Below, in pieces: positions 17,950 through 26,263 of a DNA stretch of 64,000 bases. Position 1 is the first letter of the stretch, and each line of letters opens with the position of its first letter. The notes below the pieces were generated by a model. The model ran no database searches. It had not been told where the DNA came from and saw only the letters and a list, made by a program, of their open reading frames with translations. Source of the DNA: Rhodoblastus sp963828185 (GTDB lineage: Bacteria; Pseudomonadota; Alphaproteobacteria; Rhizobiales; Beijerinckiaceae); contig CAWHDV010000019.1 of assembly GCA_963828185.1 (NCBI GenBank), positions 310,001 to 374,000 on the forward strand. Reading direction: 5' to 3'. Both the position numbers and the translations under genes were made by a program.

Positions 17950-20900
17950 TGTCTTATGCGGAACTGGTTTGCGCCAGCCACTATTCGTTTTTGCGCGGCG
18001 CCTCAAAGCCGGGCGACCTGATCGGCGCCGCCTTGCGGCTGAACCAGTCCGGCCTCGGCCTGTGCGATGGCAATTCCGTGGCGGGCGTCGTGCGCGCGCT
18101 TTCAGCGTTGGAGGATTTTGCGCAGGCCCCGGATGACGAACTGGCGCAACGCGCAAAAAACTTCAAATTGCTGGTCGGCGCGCGCGCGGTCTTTTACGAC
18201 GGCGCGCCGGATGTCGCCGTCTATCCGGCCAATCGGGCCGGGTGGGGGCGGCTGTGCCGCCTGCTCACCCTCGGCAAACGGCGGGCGAAAAAGGGCGACT
18301 GCCTTTTGCGCCTCGACGATCTACTTGCGGATGCGCAAGATCTTCTGTTGATCCTGCTCCCGACGCAAAATCCCGCCGCGTTGGAAAAACCTTTGGCGCT
18401 TCTCGCCGCCGCCTGTCCGGGAAATATCTGGCTTGGCGCCAGCATGCCGCGCGGCGGCCACGACCGCCGCCGCCTGCTGGCGTTGCGCGATCTGGCGCGG
18501 GCGCAGGGCGTCCCATTGCTGGCGCACAACGACGCGCTTTACGCCGAACCTGAAGATCGCGCCTTGCAGGACGTGCTCTCCTGCGTGCGCGAACATGTGA
18601 CGCTGGCGGATGCCGGCCGCAGGCTTGAAGTCAACGCCGAGCGCCATCTGAAATCGCCGCGCGAAATGGCGCGGCTTTTCGCCGACGCGCCAGAGGCCAT
18701 CGCCGAAGTTGCAAAATTCCTTTTGCGCGCAAATTTTCATTTGCGCGAATTGTCCTATGAATATCCCGACGAGCCGACGCCGCAGGGCTGGACGCCGCAG
18801 GCATGGCTGGAGGAATTGACCCGTCGCGCTTTGCCGCGACGTTATCCGCAAGGCGCGCCAAAAAAAGTGCGCGACCTGATCGTCAAGGAATTGGCGCTGA
18901 TAAAGAAGCTCGATTACGCGCCCTATTTCCTGACCATCCACGACATCGTGGCCTTTGCGCGCGAGAAAAAAATCTTATGCCAGGGGCGCGGTTCAGCCGC
19001 CAATTCCGCAGTCTGCTACGTACTCGGAATCACCGCCGTCGATCCAGCGGAAAACGATCTCCTGTTTGCGCGCTTCATCTCTGCCGCGCGGCGCGAACCG
19101 CCCGACATCGACGTTGATTTCGAACATGAGCGGCGCGAGGAAGTCATCCAGCACATTTACGAAAAATACGGCCGCGCGCGCGCCGGTCTGGCGGCGGCGG
19201 TGATATCCTATCGGCCACGCAGCGCGCTCCGCGACGTGGCGAAGGTTTTTGGCCTTTCGGAAGACATGATCGTCGCGCTGGGCTCGCTGCAATGGGGCAG
19301 TCACGGCGACGGCTTTTCCAGAAAACACATCGCCCAGGCCGGCCTCGATCCGGCCAATCCGCTCATCCGGCAGGTCATTTTTTTCGCACGCAAGCTGCTG
19401 GGTTTCCCGCGTCATCTGTCGCAGCATGTCGGCGGTTTCGTGCTGACGCGCGGGCGGCTGGACGAACTCGTGCCGATCGGCAACGCGGCCATGCCGGACC
19501 GCACCTTTCTCGAATGGGACAAGGACGACATCGCCGCGCTCGGCCTGATGAAGGTCGATATTTTGGCGCTCGGCATGCTCACCTGCATCCGCAAGGGTTT
19601 TGACCTGCTCGCGCGCCACGAGGGCTTACGTGTCGGACTGGCCGACGTCCCGCGCGAGGACAAGGCGGTCTATGACATGCTGTGCAAGGGCGATTCCGTC
19701 GGCGTGTTCCAGGTCGAGAGCCGCGCGCAGATGAACATGCTGCCGCATCTGCGGCCGCGCAAATTCTATGATCTGGTGATCGAGGTCGCCATCGTGCGGC
19801 CGGGTCCGATCCAGGGCGACATGGTGCATCCCTATCTGCGCCGCCGCGCCGGACACGAGGCGGTAAGCTTTCCCTCGCCGGCGCCGGAACATGGCCCGCC
19901 GGACGAATTGCATCGCGTGCTTGGAAAGACGCTCGGCGTGCCGTTGTTCCAGGAACAGGCGATGAGCCTCGCCATGGTCGCTGCGAAATTTTCGGAAGAA
20001 GAGGCCAATCGCCTGCGCCGCGCCATGGCGACTTTTCGCCATCTTGGAACCATCGGCGAATTCGAATCCATGATGGTTTTACGCATGTGCGCGCGCGGCT
20101 ATGAGCGGGAGTTCGCGCAGCGTTGTTTCGAGCAGATCAAGGGTTTTGGCTCCTACGGTTTTCCGGAAAGCCACGCCGCTTCCTTCGCTCAACTCGTTTA
20201 TGTCTCGGCCTGGCTGAAATGCCGCTGGCCGGCGGTTTTCGCCTGCGCGCTCTTGAACGCGCAGCCGATGGGCTTTTACGCTCCGGCGCAGATCGTGCGT
20301 GACGCGCGCGAGCATGGCGTCGAAATCCGCCCCGTCGACGTCAATCACTCCTTCTGGGACAACACGCTCGAACGCGCGGAAGGTGGCGCGCTCGCCTTGC
20401 GCCTCGGTTTTAGACAGATCGGCGGGCTGGCCGAGAGCGAAATGCAGCGTCTGGTCGCCGCGCGGGACAAAAATTTCACCACGCTCAAATCCTGTGCGAC
20501 GCGGTCGCAGCTTTGCGCAAGGACGATCAAGATTTTAGCCGACGCCGACGCCTTCCGCTCTTGCCGCGCGCTGACTTTTTCGCAAGAGCGCGCGGCGGAG
20601 GAAAAGCTCGATCGCCGCGCCGCGCTGTGGGCGGCCCGGCGCCTGCCGGGAACAAAGCCCCTGCCGCTGTTCGCCGCCGCCGGGGTCGAGGAACTGGGGA
20701 TGGAGCCTGACCCCGAATTGCCAACGATGCGGCTCGGCGAGGAAATCGTCGCCGATTACCAGACCTTGCGCCTATCGCTGCAAGCGCATCCGATGCAGCT
20801 TTTGCGTCGGCTTTTCGCCCGCGAGAATTTTGTCCGCGCGCAGGATCTCGCCGCTTGCCGCGACGGCGCGTGGAAGAAGGCGGCGGGCCTGGTGCTGGTG

Positions 20901-21206
20901 CGCCAGCGGCCGGGCAATGGCAAGATGGTTTTCGTGACGCTGGAAGACGAGACCGGCGTGATCAATGTCGCGCTCTATTCCACCCTGTTCGAGCGCTATC
21001 GCAAGGAGACCATGGCGGCGCGGCTGATGGCGGTGGAGGGGCGCATCCAGAAAAGCTGGGCCGGGGTGGTGCATCTATTGGCGCGACGCGTGAGCGACCG
21101 ATCGCCGGAGCTTGCCCGCCTGTCGGAAGGCGCGCGCGGCGCCCCGGATCGCGCTGTCCATCCGCGCAACGTCCGCGTCATTCCGAAATCGCGGGATTTC
21201 CATTGA
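17949..21206 (+). CDS. dnaE2: DnaE2 (ImuC), error-prone DNA polymerase III alpha-like subunit
   Basis: A 1085-residue C-family polymerase. The N-terminal PHP domain starts at YAELVCASHYSFLRGAS. The catalytic region includes QGRGSAANSAVCYVLGIT and the acidic motif PPDIDVDFEHERREEVI. A C-terminal OB fold (GLVLVRQRPGNGKMVFVTLE) completes the chain. ATG 17949 overlaps the imuB stop; the in-frame ATG 30 bases upstream is unlikely. It is the mutagenic polymerase of the SOS response, co-transcribed with imuA-imuB. The length is normal for DnaE2. Confidence 0.95.
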   Translation: MSYAELVCASHYSFLRGASKPGDLIGAALRLNQSGLGLCDGNSVAGVVRALSALEDFAQAPDDELAQRAKNFKLLVGARAVFYDGAPDVAVYPANRAGWGRLCRLLTLGKRRAKKGDCLLRLDDLLADAQDLLLILLPTQNPAALEKPLALLAAACPGNIWLGASMPRGGHDRRRLLALRDLARAQGVPLLAHNDALYAEPEDRALQDVLSCVREHVTLADAGRRLEVNAERHLKSPREMARLFADAPEAIAEVAKFLLRANFHLRELSYEYPDEPTPQGWTPQAWLEELTRRALPRRYPQGAPKKVRDLIVKELALIKKLDYAPYFLTIHDIVAFAREKKILCQGRGSAANSAVCYVLGITAVDPAENDLLFARFISAARREPPDIDVDFEHERREEVIQHIYEKYGRARAGLAAAVISYRPRSALRDVAKVFGLSEDMIVALGSLQWGSHGDGFSRKHIAQAGLDPANPLIRQVIFFARKLLGFPRHLSQHVGGFVLTRGRLDELVPIGNAAMPDRTFLEWDKDDIAALGLMKVDILALGMLTCIRKGFDLLARHEGLRVGLADVPREDKAVYDMLCKGDSVGVFQVESRAQMNMLPHLRPRKFYDLVIEVAIVRPGPIQGDMVHPYLRRRAGHEAVSFPSPAPEHGPPDELHRVLGKTLGVPLFQEQAMSLAMVAAKFSEEEANRLRRAMATFRHLGTIGEFESMMVLRMCARGYEREFAQRCFEQIKGFGSYGFPESHAASFAQLVYVSAWLKCRWPAVFACALLNAQPMGFYAPAQIVRDAREHGVEIRPVDVNHSFWDNTLERAEGGALALRLGFRQIGGLAESEMQRLVAARDKNFTTLKSCATRSQLCARTIKILADADAFRSCRALTFSQERAAEEKLDRRAALWAARRLPGTKPLPLFAAAGVEELGMEPDPELPTMRLGEEIVADYQTLRLSLQAHPMQLLRRLFARENFVRAQDLAACRDGAWKKAAGLVLVRQRPGNGKMVFVTLEDETGVINVALYSTLFERYRKETMAARLMAVEGRIQKSWAGVVHLLARRVSDRSPELARLSEGARGAPDRAVHPRNVRVIPKSRDFH

Positions 21207-21282
21207 AATTTTTTCCCGCTGTCGAGAGCGTCAAAATTCCGCTTGGCCCCGCCCGAGTTCCCGCCCTTATAACAAAAGCGGC

Positions 21283-21369
21283 GCGGGCGTGGCGAAATCG
21301 GTAGACGCAAGGGACTTAAAATCCCTCGGCCGCAAGGCCATGCCGGTTCAAGTCCGGCCGCCCGCACCA
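21283..21369 (+). tRNA. tRNA-Leu (anticodon UAA)
   Basis: The acceptor arms GCGGGCG and CGCCCGC pair. The D arm is GGCGAAATCGGTAGACGC, the anticodon stem is GGGA-CTTAAAA-TCCC giving UAA, and a variable arm (CGGCCGCAAGGCC) typical of class II tRNAs is present. The T arm is CCGGTTCAAGTCCGG and CCA is encoded at 21367-21369. A short stem (TCGCGA-AGC-TCGCGA, 21371-21385) follows. Confidence 0.95.
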
Positions 21370-21391
21370 GTCGCGAAGCTCGCGATTTGAA

Positions 21392-21422
21392 ATTCTTACA
21401 AAATAAGATATTTTGTAAGAAT
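21392..21422. promoter_or_regulatory. Palindrome over the start of the nucleotidyltransferase gene
   Basis: ATTCTTACAAAAT and ATTTTGTAAGAAT form a perfect 13-base inverted repeat with a 5-base spacer. The right arm contains the first bases of the ATG at 21421. It could be an operator for self-regulation or an mRNA hairpin that hides the start. Binding is not shown. Confidence 0.55.
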
Positions 21423-22374
21423 GAAACAGATCATCCCGTCGCTCCAAACCCTGTACCAAAATCTGCTACAGTCGGCGACCTCCGCGCCGCCCGCGACGCT
21501 GAATGTTTACAAGGGCTACGTCCAAGCTTTGGAACGCCACGGCGCGGCGCGGATAAGCCGTCCGCTCGGCCGCGCTGATGATCCGCGGGCGCAGGAAGAG
21601 GCCAAGCGTATCAAACGCGAGGCCGAGGCGCACAAGCAACGGCGGAAAATCGTCTCGCTACTGCGCGACGCGGGCGTTCCTGGGCCGCAACGCAACATGG
21701 GCCGAGTGCTTGAGGTTCTGTCGAACGCCGGCGTTTTCGAGAGCGGCGGTGTCGTGCTGGTCGGCACGGCCGCCTTTATTATTTATTCCGCCATGCTCGG
21801 CGTGGTCTTGCCCGATCAATACGCGTTCACCGAAGACGTTGATCTCAGCGTCGCGCCGCTCGCCATCGCTCATGCGCCAAATGTCGATCTGCTCAAAGTA
21901 TTGCGCCGCGCGGACGAAAGTTTCGAGCCCATGCTCGATGCGTCCAGTCCAAACCTGCCGCCGGCGAAGTTCCGCGCGGCCGACGGCTTCCTCGTCGAGA
22001 CCTTGACGAATGTACGTCGCGATAACGGCAGCCCGGTCCCGGTCCCGCAACTCTCGGCGTCGGCGGAAGCGCTTCGTTACCAAGAATATCTGGTCGATCG
22101 GCCGGCGCGCGCCGTAGCCCTCTATGGCTCGGGCGTGCCCGTGCTCGTTCCGCCGCCATCCCGTTACGCGGTGCACAAACTGATGATTGCTTCCTTGCGT
22201 GGCGAGGGGGCGTCCGCCAAGCGCCAGAAAGATCTGCAACAGGCAAATGCGATACGCGGCGCGCTGTGTTCCTATTATCCCGACGCTTGGGGAGACGCTC
22301 TGGAGGACGCGCTCGGACGCGGGCGCACTTGGCGCAAGCTGATCGAAAGCAGCCTGCGCATGTTGGACCGCTGA
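21421..22374 (+). CDS. Nucleotidyltransferase-fold protein (NTP_transf_8-like)
   Basis: A 317-residue protein. The core GGVVLVGTAAFIIYSAML followed by FTEDVDLSV carries the glycine motif and the D-x-D pair of the polymerase-beta-type nucleotidyltransferase fold, as in NTP_transf_8 proteins and, more distantly, AbiEii/MenT toxins. The N-terminal ~100 residues are helical and charged (KRIKREAEAHKQRRKIVSLL). It follows tRNA-Leu by 52 bases. The start codon lies in a 13-base inverted repeat with no Shine-Dalgarno seen, so it may be leaderless. It could be a toxin-like or defence enzyme acting alone; its substrate is unknown. It ends 6 bases from the convergent DnaJ-like gene. Confidence 0.7.
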   Translation: MKQIIPSLQTLYQNLLQSATSAPPATLNVYKGYVQALERHGAARISRPLGRADDPRAQEEAKRIKREAEAHKQRRKIVSLLRDAGVPGPQRNMGRVLEVLSNAGVFESGGVVLVGTAAFIIYSAMLGVVLPDQYAFTEDVDLSVAPLAIAHAPNVDLLKVLRRADESFEPMLDASSPNLPPAKFRAADGFLVETLTNVRRDNGSPVPVPQLSASAEALRYQEYLVDRPARAVALYGSGVPVLVPPPSRYAVHKLMIASLRGEGASAKRQKDLQQANAIRGALCSYYPDAWGDALEDALGRGRTWRKLIESSLRMLDR

Positions 22375-22380
22375 CGCCCG

Positions 22381-23355
22381 CTATCTCTTCAGCTCAGCCC
22401 GCGGATCATAAGGCTTGTCCGTTTTCCAGCGGCGCATCATCTCTTCGAGGTCGGCGCTGGCGCCCTCGGGCAGGACGACGCGCAAGGTGACGAGCAGGTC
22501 GCCCGCAGGTTGCCCGCCTGCGGACGGCAGCCCTTTGCCGCGCAATCTCAGGGTACGCCCCGAATTGGAGTGCGGCGGCAGCGTCAGCTCGACCTTGCCG
22601 CCGAGCGTCGGCGATTCGACCTTCGCGCCCAGCACCGCCTCGTAAAGCGTGATCGGCAAGTCGAGCCGCAGGTCGCGCCCCTCGATGCGGAACAGGCCAT
22701 GCTTCTCGAAACGGACGGTGACCATGGCGTCGCCAGCCGGTCCGCCGGTCTCGCTCGGCTGGCCCTGGCCGCGCAGGCGGATCTGCTTGCCTTCCTCGAC
22801 GCCGGCCGGAATATTGACCTCGAGTGTCTTGCCGGTTGGCATCAGCACCCGGGCCTTGCCGCCATGCAACGCCGTCTCAAGCGAAATCTGGGTTTCGAGC
22901 GCGATATCGGCGCCGGGTTCGCGCATCTGCTGCCGCCCCGCGCCGCGCGGCGCGCGACCGCCGAAAAGATCGGAAAAAATGTCGGCCGCGTCAAAGCCCG
23001 CGCCGCCGCCGCCGCCGAAATTGAATTCGAAATGTTCGGCGCCGCCGGGGCCGCGCCGAAAACCGCCGGGTCCCGCGCCTTGGCCAAAACCGCCGGCGCC
23101 GCGTGAAAAGCCTTCAAAGCCCGGATGGCGCGGCTTGCCTTCGGCGTCGATCTCGCCCCGGTCGAACTGGCCCCGCTTTTTCTCGTCACCGAGAATTTCG
23201 TACGCCGTATTGGCTTCCGAAAAGCGCTCCTTGGCTTTGGGATCGTTGGGATTCTGGTCGGGATGATGCTGTTTGGCGAGCTTGCGAAACGCCTTTTTCA
23301 CATCCGCGTGGGAGGCGTCCTTGGCGACGCCGAGTATTTGATAAGGATCGCGCAT
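22381..23355 (-). CDS. DnaJ-class co-chaperone without zinc finger (CbpA-like)
   Basis: A 324-residue type II DnaJ protein. The J domain (residues 1-70, PYQILGV and HHPDQNPND with HPD) is followed by a Gly/Phe-rich linker (GGFGQGAGPGGF) and two C-terminal beta domains (GKTLEVNIPAGVEEGKQIRL; LTLPPHSNSGRTLRLRGKGL). The CxxCxGxG zinc repeats of DnaJ are missing. It stimulates DnaK and may bind substrate. No grpE or dnaK is nearby. Confidence 0.9.
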   Translation of the reverse strand: MRDPYQILGVAKDASHADVKKAFRKLAKQHHPDQNPNDPKAKERFSEANTAYEILGDEKKRGQFDRGEIDAEGKPRHPGFEGFSRGAGGFGQGAGPGGFRRGPGGAEHFEFNFGGGGGAGFDAADIFSDLFGGRAPRGAGRQQMREPGADIALETQISLETALHGGKARVLMPTGKTLEVNIPAGVEEGKQIRLRGQGQPSETGGPAGDAMVTVRFEKHGLFRIEGRDLRLDLPITLYEAVLGAKVESPTLGGKVELTLPPHSNSGRTLRLRGKGLPSAGGQPAGDLLVTLRVVLPEGASADLEEMMRRWKTDKPYDPRAELKR

Positions 23356-23469
23356 ACTTCCAATAAGCCCAAAATTCGCCGGCCCGTTGCGGCGCCAACG
23401 CTCGTCTCGCCCCTTATTTGAGCGTGATCAGGCTCGGGCGCAAGGGGGGCGGCGGCGTGCTGCGGAGAC

Positions 23470-23922
23470 TCAGTCCTTCATGGCCAGGCGAAACTCCGAC
23501 AGGGTCCATTGCGCCTCCTTGTCGCGGCAGGCCGCGCCCTTGGCCGCCCGCGGCCCGGCGATCGTGTCGAACTGCGCTGAAAATGCGCGGCAGATCAGAT
23601 CATTGGCCGGGTAGGCGAAGCCGACGGGCGTCACCGAGCCATGCGCCTTGCTGACAGGATTGTCCCAACGCACAGTGGCGCCATTGCCTTGCGGATCGAG
23701 AGCAATGGCCAGGGCGCCGAGCGCGCGGCGGCGGTCTTCGTCGTCGAGCGAAGCCGGAAGGGCCGGTTTTGACGGGAGAGTGAGCGAGACCGTCGGTATC
23801 GAACCGGTCGGCTCGGAATCGACCCCGCCGCCCAGCGGCGTGGCGATGGAGCAGGCGGCGAGCGCCTGGCAAATCGTCGCGCAGGCCGCGACGCGCCGCA
23901 CAAGCGGAAAGATTTGCGGCAC
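23470..23922 (-). CDS. RT0821/Lpp0805-type surface lipoprotein
   Basis: The N-terminus VPQIFPLVRRVAACATICQ followed by ALAAC is a lipoprotein signal with the cleavage Cys in LAAC. The mature part (DEDRRRALGALAIALDPQG; GSVTPVGFAYPANDLICRAF) resembles small outer-membrane surface antigens of Rhizobiales. I prefer GTG 23922 because the longer ATG start (24006) lies only 3 bases from the divergent pdxH start, leaving no room for a promoter. The start is uncertain. Role unknown; envelope location inferred. Confidence 0.65.
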   Translation of the reverse strand: MPQIFPLVRRVAACATICQALAACSIATPLGGGVDSEPTGSIPTVSLTLPSKPALPASLDDEDRRRALGALAIALDPQGNGATVRWDNPVSKAHGSVTPVGFAYPANDLICRAFSAQFDTIAGPRAAKGAACRDKEAQWTLSEFRLAMKD

Positions 23923-24009
23923 GCGCAACGTCAGTTCACTATCGAGCCTGGGCAGGGAAGGGTACAAGGCGAGCGCAATCCGACGGGACAAAACCAGGGC
24001 TATCATCCA

Positions 24010-24624
24010 ATGAACGCATTAACGGGCGGTAACCGCGAGCCGGCGCATGCGCCTTTTGCGCTGTTCCAGCAATGGCTGGACGAGGCCGAGACGCGCGAAA
24101 TCAACGATGCCAACGCCATGTGCCTGGCCACGGTCGATGAAAACGGCTTGCCCAACGCCCGCATGGTGCTGCTGAAAGGCTTCGACGACCACGGATTCGT
24201 CTTTTACACCAACAAAGAAAGCGCCAAGGGGCGCGAACTGGCCGGGAGCGGGCAGGCGGCCGGAGTGCTGCACTGGAAGAGCCTGCGCCGCCAGTTTCGC
24301 TTTCGCGGGCCAGTCGAGGAGGTGAGCGAGGAGGAGTCGAACGCCTATTTCGCCAGCCGCCATCGCGACAGCCGTATCGGCGCCTGGGCCAGCCAGCAGT
24401 CCCGCCCGCTCGAAAGCCGTTTCGCGCTGGAAAAGGCCGTCGCTCTATATGCCGCGAAGTTCAATATCGGGGAAGTGCCGCGTCCGGCCCATTGGGGCGG
24501 CTACCGCATCCGCCCGGTCGAGATCGAATTCTGGAGCGACCGACCGTTTCGCCTGCACGAGCGGCGGCGGTTTTCCCGACCCGCGCCGGACGGGGACTGG
24601 TCGTGTGAGCATCTTTATCCGTGA
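24010..24624 (+). CDS. pdxH: Pyridoxamine/pyridoxine 5'-phosphate oxidase PdxH
   Basis: A 204-residue FMN enzyme that makes pyridoxal 5'-phosphate. Family motifs: MCLATVDENGLPNARMVLLK, FDDHGFVFYTN, the GAWASQQSRPLESR loop and the C-terminal WGGYRIRPVEIEFW. ATG 24010 gives the usual length; the upstream open frame is not conserved-looking. The GTG of the Nudix gene overlaps its stop, so the two are co-translated. Confidence 0.95.
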   Translation: MNALTGGNREPAHAPFALFQQWLDEAETREINDANAMCLATVDENGLPNARMVLLKGFDDHGFVFYTNKESAKGRELAGSGQAAGVLHWKSLRRQFRFRGPVEEVSEEESNAYFASRHRDSRIGAWASQQSRPLESRFALEKAVALYAAKFNIGEVPRPAHWGGYRIRPVEIEFWSDRPFRLHERRRFSRPAPDGDWSCEHLYP

Positions 24625-25085
24625 GCGACTTGCCATCCGTGAGCGACTCGCGCCGCCTCTATCCCGCCCAGCCGGCGCTGGCCGTCAGCATAGCTGTGTT
24701 CCGCGGGGCTGAGGTGCTGCTGGCGACCCGCACTGCGGCGCCATACCAGAAAATGTTCACGCTTCCAGGCGGACTGGTCGAGACGGGCGAGACGATCGAG
24801 GCCGCCGCCCTGCGCGAATTGCGCGAGGAAACCGGTGTTCTGGCGCGCCTCGTCGCCTTGAACCAGCCGGTGCAGCATATCGTCCGCGATTTTTTCGGGC
24901 GGGTCGAGCGGCATTATGTCATCCTGTCCTTCGCCGCCCGGTGGATCGCCGGCGAGGCGCGCCCGGGCGCCGAGGCGGGAGAGATCCTGTGGCGGGCGCC
25001 TGAAAATCTTTCCGACCTTCCCTTGACGCCCGGTCTGCTCCATATAATCGCCGACGCGAAGCGAATCGTGGATGGGGCGCGATGA
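24621..25085 (+). CDS. Nudix hydrolase
   Basis: A 154-residue protein with a full Nudix box (GGLVETGETIEAAALRELRE, then ETGV), hence a metal-dependent hydrolase of nucleotide-diphosphate-type substrates. The N-terminus PALAVSIAVFRGAEVLLATR is typical of ADP-ribose or mutator-type Nudix proteins. The GTG start overlaps the pdxH stop (GTGA); a second GTG lies at 24639. The end overlaps the next gene as ATGA. The substrate cannot be read from sequence. Confidence 0.9.
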   Translation: MSDLPSVSDSRRLYPAQPALAVSIAVFRGAEVLLATRTAAPYQKMFTLPGGLVETGETIEAAALRELREETGVLARLVALNQPVQHIVRDFFGRVERHYVILSFAARWIAGEARPGAEAGEILWRAPENLSDLPLTPGLLHIIADAKRIVDGAR

Positions 25086-25810
25086 CTTTTGACGCGCGCT
25101 TTTTGCGCCGGATCTTGATTTCTCTTGGCCTTGTTCTTGGCCTTGGTCTGGCGGCAGCCGGCCTCTCGGCGCCGGCGCGGGCGCAATTCTTTTTGCCGTT
25201 TTTCGATAATCGACCTTCGACGCCGCCCAGCGGCGCGTATGGCCGTCCTCCAACGCGTCAAAGGCCGCAAGGCGGAATCGTCGACCTGCGGTCGAGGTCC
25301 AGGCCGCATCGCGCCAAGGCGCGGCCGGCCGAGCACGGACCTGGCAAACCGTCGAGAGCGTCAACGACGGCCAAACATCCAAAATCGCCCAAGCCGGTCG
25401 AAGCTGAAAAGGCGGCCAATCCAGCCAATCCAGCCAATCCAGCCAAAACGCCGCCGACGCCGGCGCCTGTCGCGGAGGGGCCGCCGCCGCCCTACGAGCC
25501 GCAATTGTTGCGCTTGTCGGAAATCATGGGCGCGCTCTCCTATCTGCAGAGCCTCTGCGTCGCGCCTGAGCCCGCAAAGGCGTCGGCCGAGGATCATCGA
25601 TGGCGCGAGCGCATGGAGTCCTTGATGGCGGCGGAAGCTGTTGGCCCGACGCGCCGCGAAAAACTAGCCGGCGCCTATAATCGCGGCCTCCAGGGTTACG
25701 AATATTCCTATCGCGTCTGCACGCCGAACGCCCGGTTGGCGCGCCAGCGTTTCCTCGACGAGGGCGAGCGGCTGGCGCACGAGATCGCCACCCAATACAG
25801 GGCCAACTGA
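25082..25810 (+). CDS. TIGR02301-family exported protein
   Basis: A 242-residue protein with a signal peptide (ISLGLVLGLGLAAAGLSAPA). A basic, proline-rich, low-complexity linker with NPANPANPA follows. The C-terminal domain (PQLLRLSEIMGALSYLQSLC, then YEYSYRVCTPNA and two Cys) is characteristic of the TIGR02301 family found in Rhizobiales. A periplasmic location is likely; function is not known. ATGA overlap with the Nudix gene places it in the pdxH operon. Confidence 0.8.
   Translation: MTFDARFLRRILISLGLVLGLGLAAAGLSAPARAQFFLPFFDNRPSTPPSGAYGRPPTRQRPQGGIVDLRSRSRPHRAKARPAEHGPGKPSRASTTAKHPKSPKPVEAEKAANPANPANPAKTPPTPAPVAEGPPPPYEPQLLRLSEIMGALSYLQSLCVAPEPAKASAEDHRWRERMESLMAAEAVGPTRREKLAGAYNRGLQGYEYSYRVCTPNARLARQRFLDEGERLAHEIATQYRAN
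25416..25442 (+). repeat. Three 9-base tandem repeats in the linker coding region
   Basis: CCAATCCAG is repeated three times without a gap and encodes NPANPANPA. The unit length keeps the frame, so copy-number change would only alter linker length. Confidence 0.85.
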
Positions 25811-25910
25811 AACGAAGGCATGACGGATCAGGGCGCGTATTTCGATAATTATCAATAAATACATATACTTGTCAGCTAACTTGGGCATGCTCGGCGGCGT
25901 CCGGGTAATA

Positions 25911-25925
25911 TTAACCTTTTCTTAA
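25911..25925 (+). promoter_or_regulatory. CtrA-type binding site (TTAA-N7-TTAA)
   Basis: TTAACCTTTTCTTAA is an exact match to the CtrA full-site pattern and sits 46 bases before the next start codon, inside an AT-rich promoter-like stretch. Cell-cycle control is possible; binding is not shown. Confidence 0.6.
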
Positions 25926-25971
25926 TTCGCTCCTCGCGTCACCGGGGTTTGCCCGTTAAGGTCGCTCCATC

Positions 25972-26229
25972 ATGACCTCCGCAGCCCCCCCTTATGTTGA
26001 TCTCGAAGGCGCCGAAGACGAACGTCGGGCGGCGCTTGCCTATGTGACGGAAGCCTTTGCGGAGGCAATTCTTGCGGGGATCGAAAGCGAGAGCTTCGCC
26101 CACGCGGCGCTCTTCGCCGCCTTGCAGGAGCTTGTGGAGACCTATGGCGAGGAGGCTGTGGCTTCCTTCGCCGGGCGCCTGCCAGCACGCATCGAGGCCG
26201 GTGAATTCACCGTCGCCGTGAAACATTGA
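25972..26229 (+). CDS. Small acidic protein, unknown function
   Basis: An 85-residue acidic protein (MTSAAPPYVDLEGAEDERRA; then AAILAGIESES-like and EFTVAVKH at the end). It is predicted mainly helical. I recognise no family. A CtrA-type box lies 46 bases upstream. It is tail-to-tail with the sigma-factor fusion gene. Codon pattern and the clean promoter region make it likely real. Confidence 0.6.
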   Translation: MTSAAPPYVDLEGAEDERRAALAYVTEAFAEAILAGIESESFAHAALFAALQELVETYGEEAVASFAGRLPARIEAGEFTVAVKH

Positions 26230-26263
26230 CTCTTCGGCGGCCCACAGGCTCGCGCGGAAAACC

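Noticed and set aside
21283..21369. tRNA-Leu as the attachment site of the prophage
   Set aside because: The prophage block ends at the 15.5 kb terminator and a conserved SOS operon lies between. I saw no copy of the tRNA 3' end near the prophage.
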